Assembly (NCBI GenBank): GCA_012964825.1
Contig: DTTI01000006.1
Coordinates: 1-50,549 of the forward strand
Direction: 5' to 3'
From: Candidatus Neomarinimicrobiota bacterium
GTDB taxonomy: Bacteria; Fidelibacterota; Marinisomatia; Marinisomatales; S15-B10
DNA length: 50,549 nucleotides
Below, piece by piece: positions 8,322 to 17,485 of this stretch (its first letter is position 1; each line of letters starts with the position of its first letter). The position numbers were made by a program, and so were the translations under genes. The notes beneath the pieces were generated by a model. That model searched no databases. It saw nothing but the letters and a program-made list of their open reading frames with translations, and had not been told where the DNA came from.

Positions 8322-9926
8322 CTACCAGAACTGAAAGTATGTCACAAAGGAAACCCTTATCTCCACGGCGTGCCAGGCATGCCGAGTAAGTACGGGTAGT
8401 GTTACTGAAAGTTCAGCTTCAAACGGCGTAGAACCAAACTGATTCATGGGATCGGTGTTTTGGAAAATCAGCGCAAGATCCTGAAAGATCATCACACTCC
8501 GCGTATCGTAGTCCTTTCTCAAGTCAGTACCCCCGGCCATCCATTCATTCCACCGCTTATCCTTTGAATAGTAACTGTCCCGCCTTTTCAGATACCAGGT
8601 CTGCCCCGCAGAAATTTTCAGCTTTCGGGGAATCAACTCCAGCGATCCCACCAGTGAGCCAAACAATTCATCACCACGGTGAAATCTGTACACTTCTCCA
8701 ATTTGTGAGAGTATGGAATCGTGTTGTACCGAAAAAGTGCCTCTAGGTGTAACCCTCGGCCAGAACTTGGCCTCAGTATTAAACTTGAACGCCGTTGACC
8801 AGTTGACCTTCACTTCCCTTGATCTGACAGTTCTGTAGAACTCCCCAAACAGTGAAAAGTGTAAAGCGGAAACTCCTTCTCCCAGTTGAAGTTGGGAAAA
8901 TTGTTTTGGACGGCCGCTGTCACCATCAACTTTATCAGGATTAAATTTACTGATAAGCTTCGCCGTTGGGATTGTCATGCCGATCCCACCGTAAACAGAA
9001 AAGAGAGACTCCCCGGCCCAAATCGGTGAACCAAGTAGATGAAAGTTGAGGCCCCAGCGAATGTCTCCAAGTCCCGATGTGGATCGATTGGGATGGTAGA
9101 ATTTCATTAGAGAATCAATGTTGGTTGTGTCCTTATCAGAGTTTGAAAAAGGGTTGAATTGAGCGCCGGTAATGGATGTACCTAACGGGTCAAGGCCCTG
9201 CTCAAGCACCCAGAGGACAGATGCCGCCCCATTAGTGGTGTAGAACGCATCGTAAACAGCCTGAAGCTTACCGGCAAAATAGGTATCGAGACTGTCGTAA
9301 TATTGGGGGGAGGCGAAGAAATTTTCAAACTTCGCCTTGTTGGTTGTGTGATAATCGATAAATCCTTCTAGGTCAATGTTTTCGGAATGACTTGCCCGCC
9401 ACCCCCATTCATTTGTTTGCGTGGCACTGGCATAGTTGGGGATTCCCAGTGTCAGTGTAACTCGCTCTGTAAGACCGTACTCAAAACGGATACGGGTGAG
9501 TTGTCTCTCCATAGTCCTTTTCGTGTTGCTGATATAACCGCCGATTGTGACTGAATCGGGACCGAAAAAATTTTGGCTGAAATCAGCCAGTGTATCTCCC
9601 CAACCGATTGCCGCCTGTTTTAATTGGAACTCTTCAATCACTTTGTTAGTCATGTCTGTGGCACTAACATACTGCTCGTTCAGCCTCACAAGATCTTTTT
9701 TCGATTCGGGGTTTAGGTGATCGAAGTACTTCAGCCCGTAACCGTCCAGTGTAAAATATTCATCTGGCAATCCCTTCTTCCCTCCAGCACTGACCCAATT
9801 TTCTGACGATGCCTCCTTCACCACCGAAATTCGCCAGACATTCTTGGGCAAGGTAAAGTGTGCCTGACCATATAATTGCCCGGCAAATAAAATCCACACT
9901 GTTGCCGCCGACTTAACGGTCTTCAT
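8322..9926 (-). CDS. Predicted outer-membrane beta-barrel protein, unknown family
   Basis: I do not recognise a named family. The 534-residue protein has a signal peptide (residues 1-21, ending GQLYGQA). Many alternating amphipathic stretches alternate with aromatic-rich turns, for example TRIRFEYGLTERVTLTLGIP and KLKISAGQTWYLKRRDSYY. The last residue is an aromatic after FVTYFQFW, a typical outer-membrane barrel ending. This suggests a barrel of perhaps 14-18 strands. It lies 9 bases after the NamZ-like gene in the same operon, so it could pass muropeptides or sugars across the outer membrane, or be a surface protein; context is the only evidence for function. Confidence 0.6.
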   Translation of the reverse strand: MKTVKSAATVWILFAGQLYGQAHFTLPKNVWRISVVKEASSENWVSAGGKKGLPDEYFTLDGYGLKYFDHLNPESKKDLVRLNEQYVSATDMTNKVIEEFQLKQAAIGWGDTLADFSQNFFGPDSVTIGGYISNTKRTMERQLTRIRFEYGLTERVTLTLGIPNYASATQTNEWGWRASHSENIDLEGFIDYHTTNKAKFENFFASPQYYDSLDTYFAGKLQAVYDAFYTTNGAASVLWVLEQGLDPLGTSITGAQFNPFSNSDKDTTNIDSLMKFYHPNRSTSGLGDIRWGLNFHLLGSPIWAGESLFSVYGGIGMTIPTAKLISKFNPDKVDGDSGRPKQFSQLQLGEGVSALHFSLFGEFYRTVRSREVKVNWSTAFKFNTEAKFWPRVTPRGTFSVQHDSILSQIGEVYRFHRGDELFGSLVGSLELIPRKLKISAGQTWYLKRRDSYYSKDKRWNEWMAGGTDLRKDYDTRSVMIFQDLALIFQNTDPMNQFGSTPFEAELSVTLPVLTRHAWHAVEIRVSFVTYFQFW

Positions 9927-9935
9927 ATTTCGGGA

Positions 9936-11231
9936 TCAATAAAGGAGAAATTTCTGGCGAAACTGGTTAAACCTGATCAATTCTTCGGACCATGTGGCGG
10001 GGAGCTTCCTGATGTCTCTCTCCTGGGCAATGAAAATGCGAAGGTAGTTGTGCCCGTACAGCTTATCTACATAGTTGTTTCCCGTCCACTTGAATCGGCG
10101 GGGTTCAAGATGAGCGGTAAGGGAAAGGATCGTTATGGTAGTTCTCACTGAATCAAATCGGTCTGGATTTTCGATAACCAGTTTAACGCCATAACATTCC
10201 TGACCACGATAGATAGGATTTGAGACGATCGGCGACAGAGAATCAGGCATAAAAGTCACTTCACTGAAACGAACACCGGCCAGACCTGCTCTGTTCAGCC
10301 CCATGAGCAATTGATTGGGTACCAGCCACGGTGCACCCACGATCCTGTAGGGTTCGGACGTCCCTTCACCAAAAGAGAGGTTTGTCCCCTCCAAAAGGCC
10401 CGTCCCGACAGCGGCAGCCAGCGTCACCGGATCGGCAATCTCTTTCCAGAGAGGTGTCATGGTGAGGCCCGTTTCGTTCATCCACATTTCCCGGCGCCAA
10501 TTGGACATGGGAATAACCGTCAGGTCACAAGTAACGGACTGGCGGATCCATCCAGTCTCATTCACCATAAGGGCATACTCACCAACAGTCATCCCGTGGC
10601 GAATGGGCACGAGATGGTAACCCACGAAAGACTGGAACTGGGGCCTCACCACTGGCCCGTCAAGGATATTCCCATTTATCGGATTTGGCCGATCCAGTAT
10701 GATCACCGGTTTCTCGTACTCCGCCGCCGCTTCCATCACTTTGGTGACCGTTGTCATGAGTGTATGGAATCGCACCCCCGTGTCCTGCAAGTCTATAATC
10801 ACCAGATCCACCTCCCGAAGATCAAGTACATTGGGCCTGTACTCCCGCCCCCAAAGCCGTTTAATCTTGGCGTCAAATCTTTGATCCATACGGTCGGGCG
10901 GTGGCTTAAGGGAATGGACTGGATCGGTGAGGATACCATATTGCGGTGTGAAGATTATCTTTACATCGAACTTATCTTTCTTTTCCGCCAGAAGGTCCAG
11001 GAGATGCTTGCCACCCCTGTTCAGTGCACTCTGGTTTGTGAGGACCGCCAGTCGCTTGCCGCGGAGTTGATCAAACTTCATCTCCTGGAGGATATCGAGA
11101 CCTGTAAACACGCCTGGCAAAAAGCCCATGTCCGGAACAGGAACCACTCTGGAATGCTCAAACTCCTGACCTGCAAGAAATGCAGATACAAACAATAACA
11201 GACAGATTGTTATTTTCCGGAAGCGATTCAT
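9936..11231 (-). CDS. NamZ-like exo-beta-N-acetylmuramidase family protein (DUF1343)
   Basis: A 431-residue DUF1343 protein, the family of NamZ/YbbC, which removes MurNAc from the non-reducing end of peptidoglycan fragments. A signal peptide occupies about residues 5-22, so it acts outside the inner membrane. Conserved blocks are DLQDTGVRFHT (148-158), DRPNPING (180-187), GMTVGE, and EGTNLSFGEGTSEPY (281-295). Oddly, the usual P-E-H-G segment reads PQYG (96-99), which replaces a conserved acidic residue and may alter or abolish activity. ATG 11231 overlaps the symporter stop (ATGA); the longer frame from 11303 would hide the signal peptide. Confidence 0.85.
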   Translation of the reverse strand: MNRFRKITICLLLFVSAFLAGQEFEHSRVVPVPDMGFLPGVFTGLDILQEMKFDQLRGKRLAVLTNQSALNRGGKHLLDLLAEKKDKFDVKIIFTPQYGILTDPVHSLKPPPDRMDQRFDAKIKRLWGREYRPNVLDLREVDLVIIDLQDTGVRFHTLMTTVTKVMEAAAEYEKPVIILDRPNPINGNILDGPVVRPQFQSFVGYHLVPIRHGMTVGEYALMVNETGWIRQSVTCDLTVIPMSNWRREMWMNETGLTMTPLWKEIADPVTLAAAVGTGLLEGTNLSFGEGTSEPYRIVGAPWLVPNQLLMGLNRAGLAGVRFSEVTFMPDSLSPIVSNPIYRGQECYGVKLVIENPDRFDSVRTTITILSLTAHLEPRRFKWTGNNYVDKLYGHNYLRIFIAQERDIRKLPATWSEELIRFNQFRQKFLLY

Positions 11232-12670
11232 TTCTGAATGAGATGCATTGTGACAGATGTGCTTACCATAACAGACAGACCGATAAGTGTATACCACGGC
11301 CACGCCACGGCGGTAAAGCTAACAACGAAAACCATGACCGCAATGGAAGCGACAAAACCTGTTATGACCGATGAGGCAGGAAACTCCGCCTTCACTCTGC
11401 CCAAAAGAAAAAACCCAAGCAGACCACCATAGGTGAAGGAGGCGATTGCTAGGGCGATCTCCACCAGAGGCCCTTCCATTGATGTAAACAGTGTAGCTCC
11501 GCCGGCCAGCACAACAGTCCAGATGAGTGAAAGTAGGCGAGATGTACGGAGTGTATATAGATCAGGCATGAGCCACTTGATCCAGTCCGTCATGGTGGAA
11601 GAAGCCAGTGCATTGATGGACGAACTCAATGTTGACATGGCCGCTGAAAAAATTGCAGCAACAATGAGTCCCCGAAGGCCAACAGGTAGATTATTGATAA
11701 TGAACGTTGAGAAAACTTCGTTACTGTTTATGTCGGCGCCTTTGTAGTAAACCCATATCCCTATCCCAACCAGAAGGAAAAGAGCGAACTGGAAGAAAGC
11801 CATAAAACCGCTTCCTATAAGGGCTTTCTGCCCGTCCCTAGCGTTTCTTGCTGCCATAAGACGCTGAACCATAAGGTGGTCCGTGCCGTGGGAGGCCAGC
11901 GACAGAAACATCCCCCCTGCTATCGCAGTGAGAAAGTGGTACTGCTGAGTAACCGGATCGCCGCCGTGAAAAATAGCCAGTTTTCCTGCAGCCCGTGCTT
12001 CGGCGAAAATGGTTAACCACCCACCGTCCACCAAGATGCTCAACAGGCCCATAGTGACGAAAGCACCGATGATATAAATGAAAAACTGAATGGAATCGGC
12101 CCAAACCACAGACCGGATACCACCCAGAATGGTGTAGACAAGCGTAAACACCGCAATGACTGCGATGGAGGTGCCATATGACCAACCGGTAATCAGTGCC
12201 AAGGGAATGGCTGTCATGAAAAGCCGTACACCATCGGCCAGAATCCGCGTTACCTGGAAAACCAGTGAACCGAAGCGTTGGACCGATTGTCCCCACCGGT
12301 TGCGCAAAAATTCGTAGGTAGATTCTAACCCCTCTTCAAAATAGAGTGGCAACAAATATCGGGCCACGATCCATCGACCGGCAATGTACCCCAAAGCCAG
12401 CTGAAGGAACCCCAAGTCTCCCCAGTAGGCAACACCGGGAATGCTCAAAAAGGTGAGGACAGACGTCTCTGTGGCCACCACCGAAAGCATAATCATCCAC
12501 CACGGTAGATTTTGCTCCGCCAGAAAATATGATTTTGCTGAGGACTGTTTGCCCCCAGCCCAGAGTGCCACTCCGGAAACAATGGTCAGATAGCCAAAAA
12601 GAACAATAAAATCGACAGTCTGCACAAAATCAGGAGGACGTTTTGTTGAGAATCGCCTCCATGACTGCAT
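11228..12670 (-). CDS. Sodium:solute symporter (SSS family)
   Basis: A multi-pass inner-membrane symporter of up to 480 residues, with the SSS core motifs: SYFLAEQNLPWW after the first helix, TETSVLTFLSIPG, and GGIRSVVWADSIQFFIY in the middle. It belongs to the branch often found beside DUF1343 and NagZ genes, so the likely cargo is a murein-derived sugar or muropeptide taken up with sodium (inference). The start is unclear: ATG 12670 overlaps the GH3 gene by 41 bases, while GTG 12625 lies just after its stop and gives 465 residues starting close to helix 1. Its stop overlaps the NamZ start. Confidence 0.87.
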   Translation of the reverse strand: MQSWRRFSTKRPPDFVQTVDFIVLFGYLTIVSGVALWAGGKQSSAKSYFLAEQNLPWWMIMLSVVATETSVLTFLSIPGVAYWGDLGFLQLALGYIAGRWIVARYLLPLYFEEGLESTYEFLRNRWGQSVQRFGSLVFQVTRILADGVRLFMTAIPLALITGWSYGTSIAVIAVFTLVYTILGGIRSVVWADSIQFFIYIIGAFVTMGLLSILVDGGWLTIFAEARAAGKLAIFHGGDPVTQQYHFLTAIAGGMFLSLASHGTDHLMVQRLMAARNARDGQKALIGSGFMAFFQFALFLLVGIGIWVYYKGADINSNEVFSTFIINNLPVGLRGLIVAAIFSAAMSTLSSSINALASSTMTDWIKWLMPDLYTLRTSRLLSLIWTVVLAGGATLFTSMEGPLVEIALAIASFTYGGLLGFFLLGRVKAEFPASSVITGFVASIAVMVFVVSFTAVAWPWYTLIGLSVMVSTSVTMHLIQK

Positions 12671-15449
12671 TGTGGAAATCCCGGCGAACCTGTGTAATCC
12701 CTTCCCTCTCTCTCGTAGGGTGCACCCTGTTCGTGAGGAGAATCACCCCGATGCGACGGACCGGATCGATCCACATGGATGTTCCCGTAAATCCGGTGTG
12801 ACCAAAACTGCTTTCGCTGAAATAATCTCCAGACGAGCTGCCTTCCTTTGCCCGTGTGTCCCATCCTAGTGCCCTATCGCTAGTGGTTGGCATCTCCTGT
12901 TTTCGGGTGAAATCCTCGATGATCGAACGACTGAAATAGCGCCGTCCCCCATAGAATCCTTCATCCATCATCATCTGCGCGTAGGCTGCCAGATCATCGG
13001 CTGTGGAAAAAAGTCCCGCATGACCAGCCACTCCACCCAGCTGCCACGCTCGCTCATCATGAACGATGCCGTGGACGAGTCCCCGGCCGTACCTGTCATC
13101 AATCTCCGTAGGGGCCACCCGCACAAGAACTGACGAATCGGGATTGAAAAAGGTACTCTTCATGCCAAGCGGTTTGAAAATGTGACTAGCGGCAAGATCT
13201 TCAAAAGCTTTGCCTGATACTTTTTCACAGATCTTGGCCAGAAGGATAGGACCGAAATCGCTGTACCTGTACTCTTTCCCTGGCTCATAAACCAGTGGCC
13301 GCTGAATGATGTCTGAGAGAATGACATCAGCCGTTGAGCCCAAAGGGTATTCATCGAATGGCTTCAGCCCGGCGGAATGGGTCAGCAGGTGTCTAATGGT
13401 CACTTTCTCCTTTCCTCCGCCGGTGAATTCGGGGATAAAATCTTTCACCGGCTCATCCAGTGGCAGCTTCCTTTGCGCGACCAGTTTCATGGCCACACCC
13501 GTTGTGGCAACAACTTTTGTTAGTGAAGCAAGGTCATAGATTGTCTCAGATGATACAGACTCAGACAATGGATCATAAGTGTGACGACCGGTCTGATGTG
13601 CCCAGACAATTTTTCCGTTCTTCAATACAACGGTCGAGGCTCCGGGAAAAACAGAATCGGTTAAGGCTTTTTCAAGTAGAGATCGGGCGGCGCTGAAATC
13701 GATCTTTTCCGATGACATGGGCAACGGCTCACCGAATCTTCTTTCCACTCCATGCCCCTGAGGCAATGACGGACTGAGGTCCACCGGAAGCGTGCCAGTA
13801 ATGCTGGTGGCGCCAAAGAGAGCATCAGCCATGGCCCGCATAGAGATTGACCCGTAGCCGTAACCGGCCAGGTAACTGCCAATCTCATCCACATCACTGA
13901 CGTATGGAGAACCAAACGAGACCACCACAACAGGTTTTCCAGTCTCTTGCAGTTTAGTGATAAGCTCACGATGCGTTGAATCAATTGTAAACGTACCGAG
14001 AAACTCGGCAACGCGGATGAGTAGAGACACGAGAATATGATCAGAAGAATCTGACTCCGCCACGATCTCTGAAATCTGGGTTTCTGACAGAGGTTGGTAG
14101 AGGAACTGGGAATCAACATTGCCGTGAAGTCTGGAAACGGCAGATCGAAAGGGACTCGAAAAAGAGAGCATCCCTTCACTGGTGGCAAGGAGAATATGAC
14201 TCATTTTCTTACTGGAGCCTACATGGATGGGAATATTATTTTTCTCATCCTTGACCAAGGTGATGGACTTTCGCGCTGCCTTGGCTGATGAGGAGGTGTG
14301 TTGCCTTCCACTCAGAACATCTCTTGCATTCTTCACAGAAACGGTCCGTTTTTCCCACAAGCCCAACTCTTTCTTAGCTTGAAGAATCTTCTGAACCGAT
14401 TCATTGATTCTTTCTTCAGAAAGCCGTCCGCGCCGCACAGCTTCGATGACACCGTCAATAGCTGTATCATTTTCAATAGGGAGCAAAACGATATCAGAAC
14501 CTGCCTCAATTGTTCGAATTGCCGCCTCAGCAGACCAGAAAGCTTCCGTAATGCCACCCATCTCCATGGCATCGGTCACGATGAGTCCGTTGAAGCCGAA
14601 CTCTTCTCTCAGTATTTGACCGTTAAGTTTGTAGGATAGGGTTGCAGGCAAGCGACTCTCGTCCATATCGGGTATTGCAATGTGAGCAATCATCATCATA
14701 CCTACTTCTGCATCGACGGCGGCCTTGAATGGTGCCAGGTCGATTTTCCTGAAGGTCGCCTCATCAGATGTAATAACCGGCAATGTGCTGTGCGAATCGA
14801 CGCCCGTATTACCGTGACCGGGGAAGTGCTTGGCGCAGGCGATAAGGCCGTGATCCTGTGCACCTCTGATAAAGGCATTACCATACTTTGAAACGATCTC
14901 CGGCGAATCACCATAAGACCTGAAGTTGATGATAGGATTTTGCGGATTGCTATTCACATCCAACACAGGTGAAAATGTGACGTGGACACCGAGAGCACGC
15001 GCTTCCAAAGCAGTGATCTTACCCTGCTCGTAAGAGAGCTCCGGATCCCCGGTGGCAGCCATGGCCATATTGGAAGGAAAAAGTGTAGCACCATCAATCT
15101 TCTGACCTACACCCCTCTCAAAATCGGCCGCCACAAGTAAGGGAATTTTTGAAAAGGACTGGAATTCATTCAAGTTTGCCACCGTTCCGTGTACCGATCC
15201 TACAAAAGTGATAACGCCACCAAGGTGGCGCTCAGTGATAAGTCGCTTCACATTCTGGAACCTGTGGGCATCATTGCGGTAATAATCACCAGTATACCTC
15301 ACCATGAATAATTGTCCGACCTTTTCTTCAATATTAAGTTCATTTAAGGATAATTCTTTAAGTGTTACTTTAATATCAGGAGATGGTGGTGTACAGTGCC
15401 AAAAGCCTAATAACAAGATTCCCAGAACCAGTTGTTTCGCACTATTCAT
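12630..15449 (-). CDS. GH3 beta-N-acetylglucosaminidase (NagZ-type) fused to serine hydrolase
   Basis: A 939-residue two-enzyme fusion, exported by an N-terminal signal with Cys19 that may be lipidated, although the residues before it (FWH) are a poor lipobox. Residues 35-370 are NagZ-type GH3: KHFPGHG (207-213) with DSH (218-220) forms the general acid/base His-Asp loop, and Asp293 in VTDAMEMGG is the nucleophile. A GH3 C-terminal domain follows (about 390-570). Residues 585-935 form a class C beta-lactamase-fold hydrolase with SLTK (642-645), YSD (729-731) and HTG (884-886). In Bacillus, NagZ and the related AmiE amidase are separate neighbours, so this one probably trims both sugar and peptide from muropeptides. 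It overlaps alr by 8 bases. Confidence 0.93.
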   Translation of the reverse strand: MNSAKQLVLGILLLGFWHCTPPSPDIKVTLKELSLNELNIEEKVGQLFMVRYTGDYYRNDAHRFQNVKRLITERHLGGVITFVGSVHGTVANLNEFQSFSKIPLLVAADFERGVGQKIDGATLFPSNMAMAATGDPELSYEQGKITALEARALGVHVTFSPVLDVNSNPQNPIINFRSYGDSPEIVSKYGNAFIRGAQDHGLIACAKHFPGHGNTGVDSHSTLPVITSDEATFRKIDLAPFKAAVDAEVGMMMIAHIAIPDMDESRLPATLSYKLNGQILREEFGFNGLIVTDAMEMGGITEAFWSAEAAIRTIEAGSDIVLLPIENDTAIDGVIEAVRRGRLSEERINESVQKILQAKKELGLWEKRTVSVKNARDVLSGRQHTSSSAKAARKSITLVKDEKNNIPIHVGSSKKMSHILLATSEGMLSFSSPFRSAVSRLHGNVDSQFLYQPLSETQISEIVAESDSSDHILVSLLIRVAEFLGTFTIDSTHRELITKLQETGKPVVVVSFGSPYVSDVDEIGSYLAGYGYGSISMRAMADALFGATSITGTLPVDLSPSLPQGHGVERRFGEPLPMSSEKIDFSAARSLLEKALTDSVFPGASTVVLKNGKIVWAHQTGRHTYDPLSESVSSETIYDLASLTKVVATTGVAMKLVAQRKLPLDEPVKDFIPEFTGGGKEKVTIRHLLTHSAGLKPFDEYPLGSTADVILSDIIQRPLVYEPGKEYRYSDFGPILLAKICEKVSGKAFEDLAASHIFKPLGMKSTFFNPDSSVLVRVAPTEIDDRYGRGLVHGIVHDERAWQLGGVAGHAGLFSTADDLAAYAQMMMDEGFYGGRRYFSRSIIEDFTRKQEMPTTSDRALGWDTRAKEGSSSGDYFSESSFGHTGFTGTSMWIDPVRRIGVILLTNRVHPTREREGITQVRRDFHNAVMEAILNKTSS

Positions 15450-16551
15450 TCAGATATATCCTTTCAACTCTATTGCCGCTCATGGCCGTGAAAAGTGTGT
15501 ATGGATTCAGCCCTATATCTCTGCTAATTTCTTCAATTGGAATGACATTTTCATCATCTTTACCCCATATCAACACGGTGTCGCCTTCGGAAGGTTCGCT
15601 TTCCCCGAAGTCCACCATGAACTGATCCATGCAAATTCGACCTGCAATTTTATACCGCCCCCCATTCCAGCCGACAAAACCCCGCTCGAACCACGGTCTC
15701 GGCATGCCGTCAGCGAAGCCCACCTGAACCACCGCCAGCATGATGTCGGTCTTCGGACGATAAAGGGCACCGTAACTGATTGGTGTTTCAGCAGCCACGC
15801 GCCTGACGAGAACAATCTCCCCTTTGAAATTCATCACTGGTTCAATTGAAAGTGGATTGATCATTTCCTCAGAAGGATCCGCGCCGTAAAAGAGCATTCC
15901 CACACGTACCATATTGTAGAAAGAATCCGGCATATTAACCAGTGCACCACTGTTGGCAATATGTACCCAATCGGGCGAGCATATTTTCCTTATTTGCTTT
16001 ACGGTAACCTCGAAAAGTTTTTTCTGTTCATAGGCAAATGATAAATCACCTTCGTCCGAGGTGGAGAGATGGGTGTAGACCCCTTCAGGTTTCTGGCCAG
16101 TTCCTTCCACAATCCGGGCGGTAACGGATGCAGCTTCATCATAGGGTATCCCCAGCCTGGTCATACCTGTGTCAACTTTAATGTGATACTTTGGTACAAG
16201 TCCTCCCTTCTGAAAGTTTTCCGCTAAGAAATCAAGATCTCCAAACCATGAAACATTGACAGTAATTGCATGTTCTACAGCAAGAGAAACAGCCTCATTG
16301 GAAAGACGCTCAAACATAATAATCTCACCCTTGATACCAGCCTCCCTCAGCTCCAGCGCTTCACCAATGGTAAAAACTCCAAAATAATTGACACCCGCTT
16401 TTTCCAGCGCCTGAGAGATAGGTACTGCGCCGTGGCCATAGCCATCAGCCTTAACAACTGCCAACACTTCAGCCTTGCCAGCACGATTCTTGATAAGCCT
16501 ATAATTGTGAACAAGGCGGTCGAGGTGTATTTCAGCAATGGGGTTAGCCAT
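15442..16551 (-). CDS. alr: Alanine racemase
   Basis: A 369-residue PLP enzyme interconverting L- and D-alanine. The N-terminal barrel carries the PLP lysine motif AVVKADGYGHG, and the C-terminal domain has the second catalytic Tyr in ISYGALYR and the conserved GRICMDQFMVD. ATG 16551 overlaps the kinase gene by 8 bases and fits family N-termini (ANPIAEIHLDRL); the frame is open further upstream to 16596 but only inside the kinase gene. Within this operon it can feed D-alanine to cell-wall synthesis or convert D-alanine freed from muropeptides. Confidence 0.94.
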   Translation of the reverse strand: MANPIAEIHLDRLVHNYRLIKNRAGKAEVLAVVKADGYGHGAVPISQALEKAGVNYFGVFTIGEALELREAGIKGEIIMFERLSNEAVSLAVEHAITVNVSWFGDLDFLAENFQKGGLVPKYHIKVDTGMTRLGIPYDEAASVTARIVEGTGQKPEGVYTHLSTSDEGDLSFAYEQKKLFEVTVKQIRKICSPDWVHIANSGALVNMPDSFYNMVRVGMLFYGADPSEEMINPLSIEPVMNFKGEIVLVRRVAAETPISYGALYRPKTDIMLAVVQVGFADGMPRPWFERGFVGWNGGRYKIAGRICMDQFMVDFGESEPSEGDTVLIWGKDDENVIPIEEISRDIGLNPYTLFTAMSGNRVERIYLNE

Positions 16552-17485
16552 TTTGAACCGAGAGCTTAACCAATTCTTCCAGTCCTGCCGCGGCACCAGC
16601 CGTAATCAGCCCGCCGAACACAGCCGGAAAATCTGCCTTCCTCCAGTCATCAAATCCTAACCTCTTCATGAGCATGGATCGATAGAATTTTGATTCTGTG
16701 ATGACAGAACCGTGAAGGCCCAAATCGCCGGAGAAGCCAATCTTTTCCTTCAGCTCTTCCACCAGCTCCTGGATTCCCTCAGCACCTAAGGCAACAATAT
16801 GATTGGCGATGGAATTTTCACTCTCAGCCAGCTGAAGGATCTCTTGTGCCAAACCCGCCACAGTCGCCACACTTTCGTCACCTGACGCTTTCTCAAGAGC
16901 CTCTTCAAAACTGGTGACTCCGAAATGGTCTGTCACCCTTTTTCTCAATTCCGCAACTTCCTCATCACCAGAGCGGTCGGCGACGATGAGTTCGGTAAGG
17001 AGGGACTTGCCGAACCAATAGCCGCCTCCTACATCACCAATTTGAAAACCAAACCCTCCGGCCCGTCTCAATTTTCCATCCTTATCTTCTCCAATTGCGA
17101 TAGAACCAGTTCCTACAATGAGTGTCATGCCAGGCCCATTTCCCCAGATGGCTCGGTGTGCCAGTTCGGCATCTGAGGTAAAAAGCAAAGACGCCTGAGG
17201 GAAAAGTGCTTCACACGCTTCTTCCAACCTTGGCCTGTGTTTTGGGTGACTTATCCCCGCCATACCCATAACACATATTTCCACATTTTCCACAGCTACA
17301 TCTCTTTCATAAAGTGCCTCTCGAATAAGCTTTTCCGCTCTATCAATGCCATCAGCGCCATAGACATTGGGATTTGTTCCTTCACCGCTTTTTAAGTAAG
17401 CGGTCTCCAATGATGTATTCGCAAGAAGAACGTCTGTTGAGGTACCTCCACCATCAACGGAGACAACCCAGCCATCAGCCGACAT
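16544..17485 (-). CDS. BadF/BadG-family sugar kinase (GlcNAc/MurNAc kinase-like)
   Basis: A 313-residue ASKHA-fold ATPase. The phosphate-1 loop VSVDGGGTSTDVLL is near residues 8-21, a second phosphate loop is LIVGTGSIAIG (about 121-131), and FGFQIGDVGGGYWFG is the family's conserved substrate-side segment. This BadF/BadG/BcrA/BcrD group includes eukaryotic GlcNAc kinase and clostridial MurK, which phosphorylates MurNAc and GlcNAc. Sitting between alr and a deoxyribosyltransferase-like gene, with NagZ and NamZ following, it most likely phosphorylates sugars recovered from murein. No MurQ etherase is seen in the window, so GlcNAc may be the main substrate. Confidence 0.85.
   Translation of the reverse strand: MSADGWVVSVDGGGTSTDVLLANTSLETAYLKSGEGTNPNVYGADGIDRAEKLIREALYERDVAVENVEICVMGMAGISHPKHRPRLEEACEALFPQASLLFTSDAELAHRAIWGNGPGMTLIVGTGSIAIGEDKDGKLRRAGGFGFQIGDVGGGYWFGKSLLTELIVADRSGDEEVAELRKRVTDHFGVTSFEEALEKASGDESVATVAGLAQEILQLAESENSIANHIVALGAEGIQELVEELKEKIGFSGDLGLHGSVITESKFYRSMLMKRLGFDDWRKADFPAVFGGLITAGAAAGLEELVKLSVQNG

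Noticed and set aside
10311-11198. A 295-codon open frame on the plus strand
   Set aside because: It is antisense to the NamZ-like gene, whose conserved DUF1343 motifs and overlaps with the flanking operon genes are decisive. The plus-strand translation has no recognisable domain or ribosome site.
15304-15849. A 181-codon open frame on the plus strand across the alr/GH3 junction
   Set aside because: It spans two well-supported overlapping minus-strand genes and has no family features.
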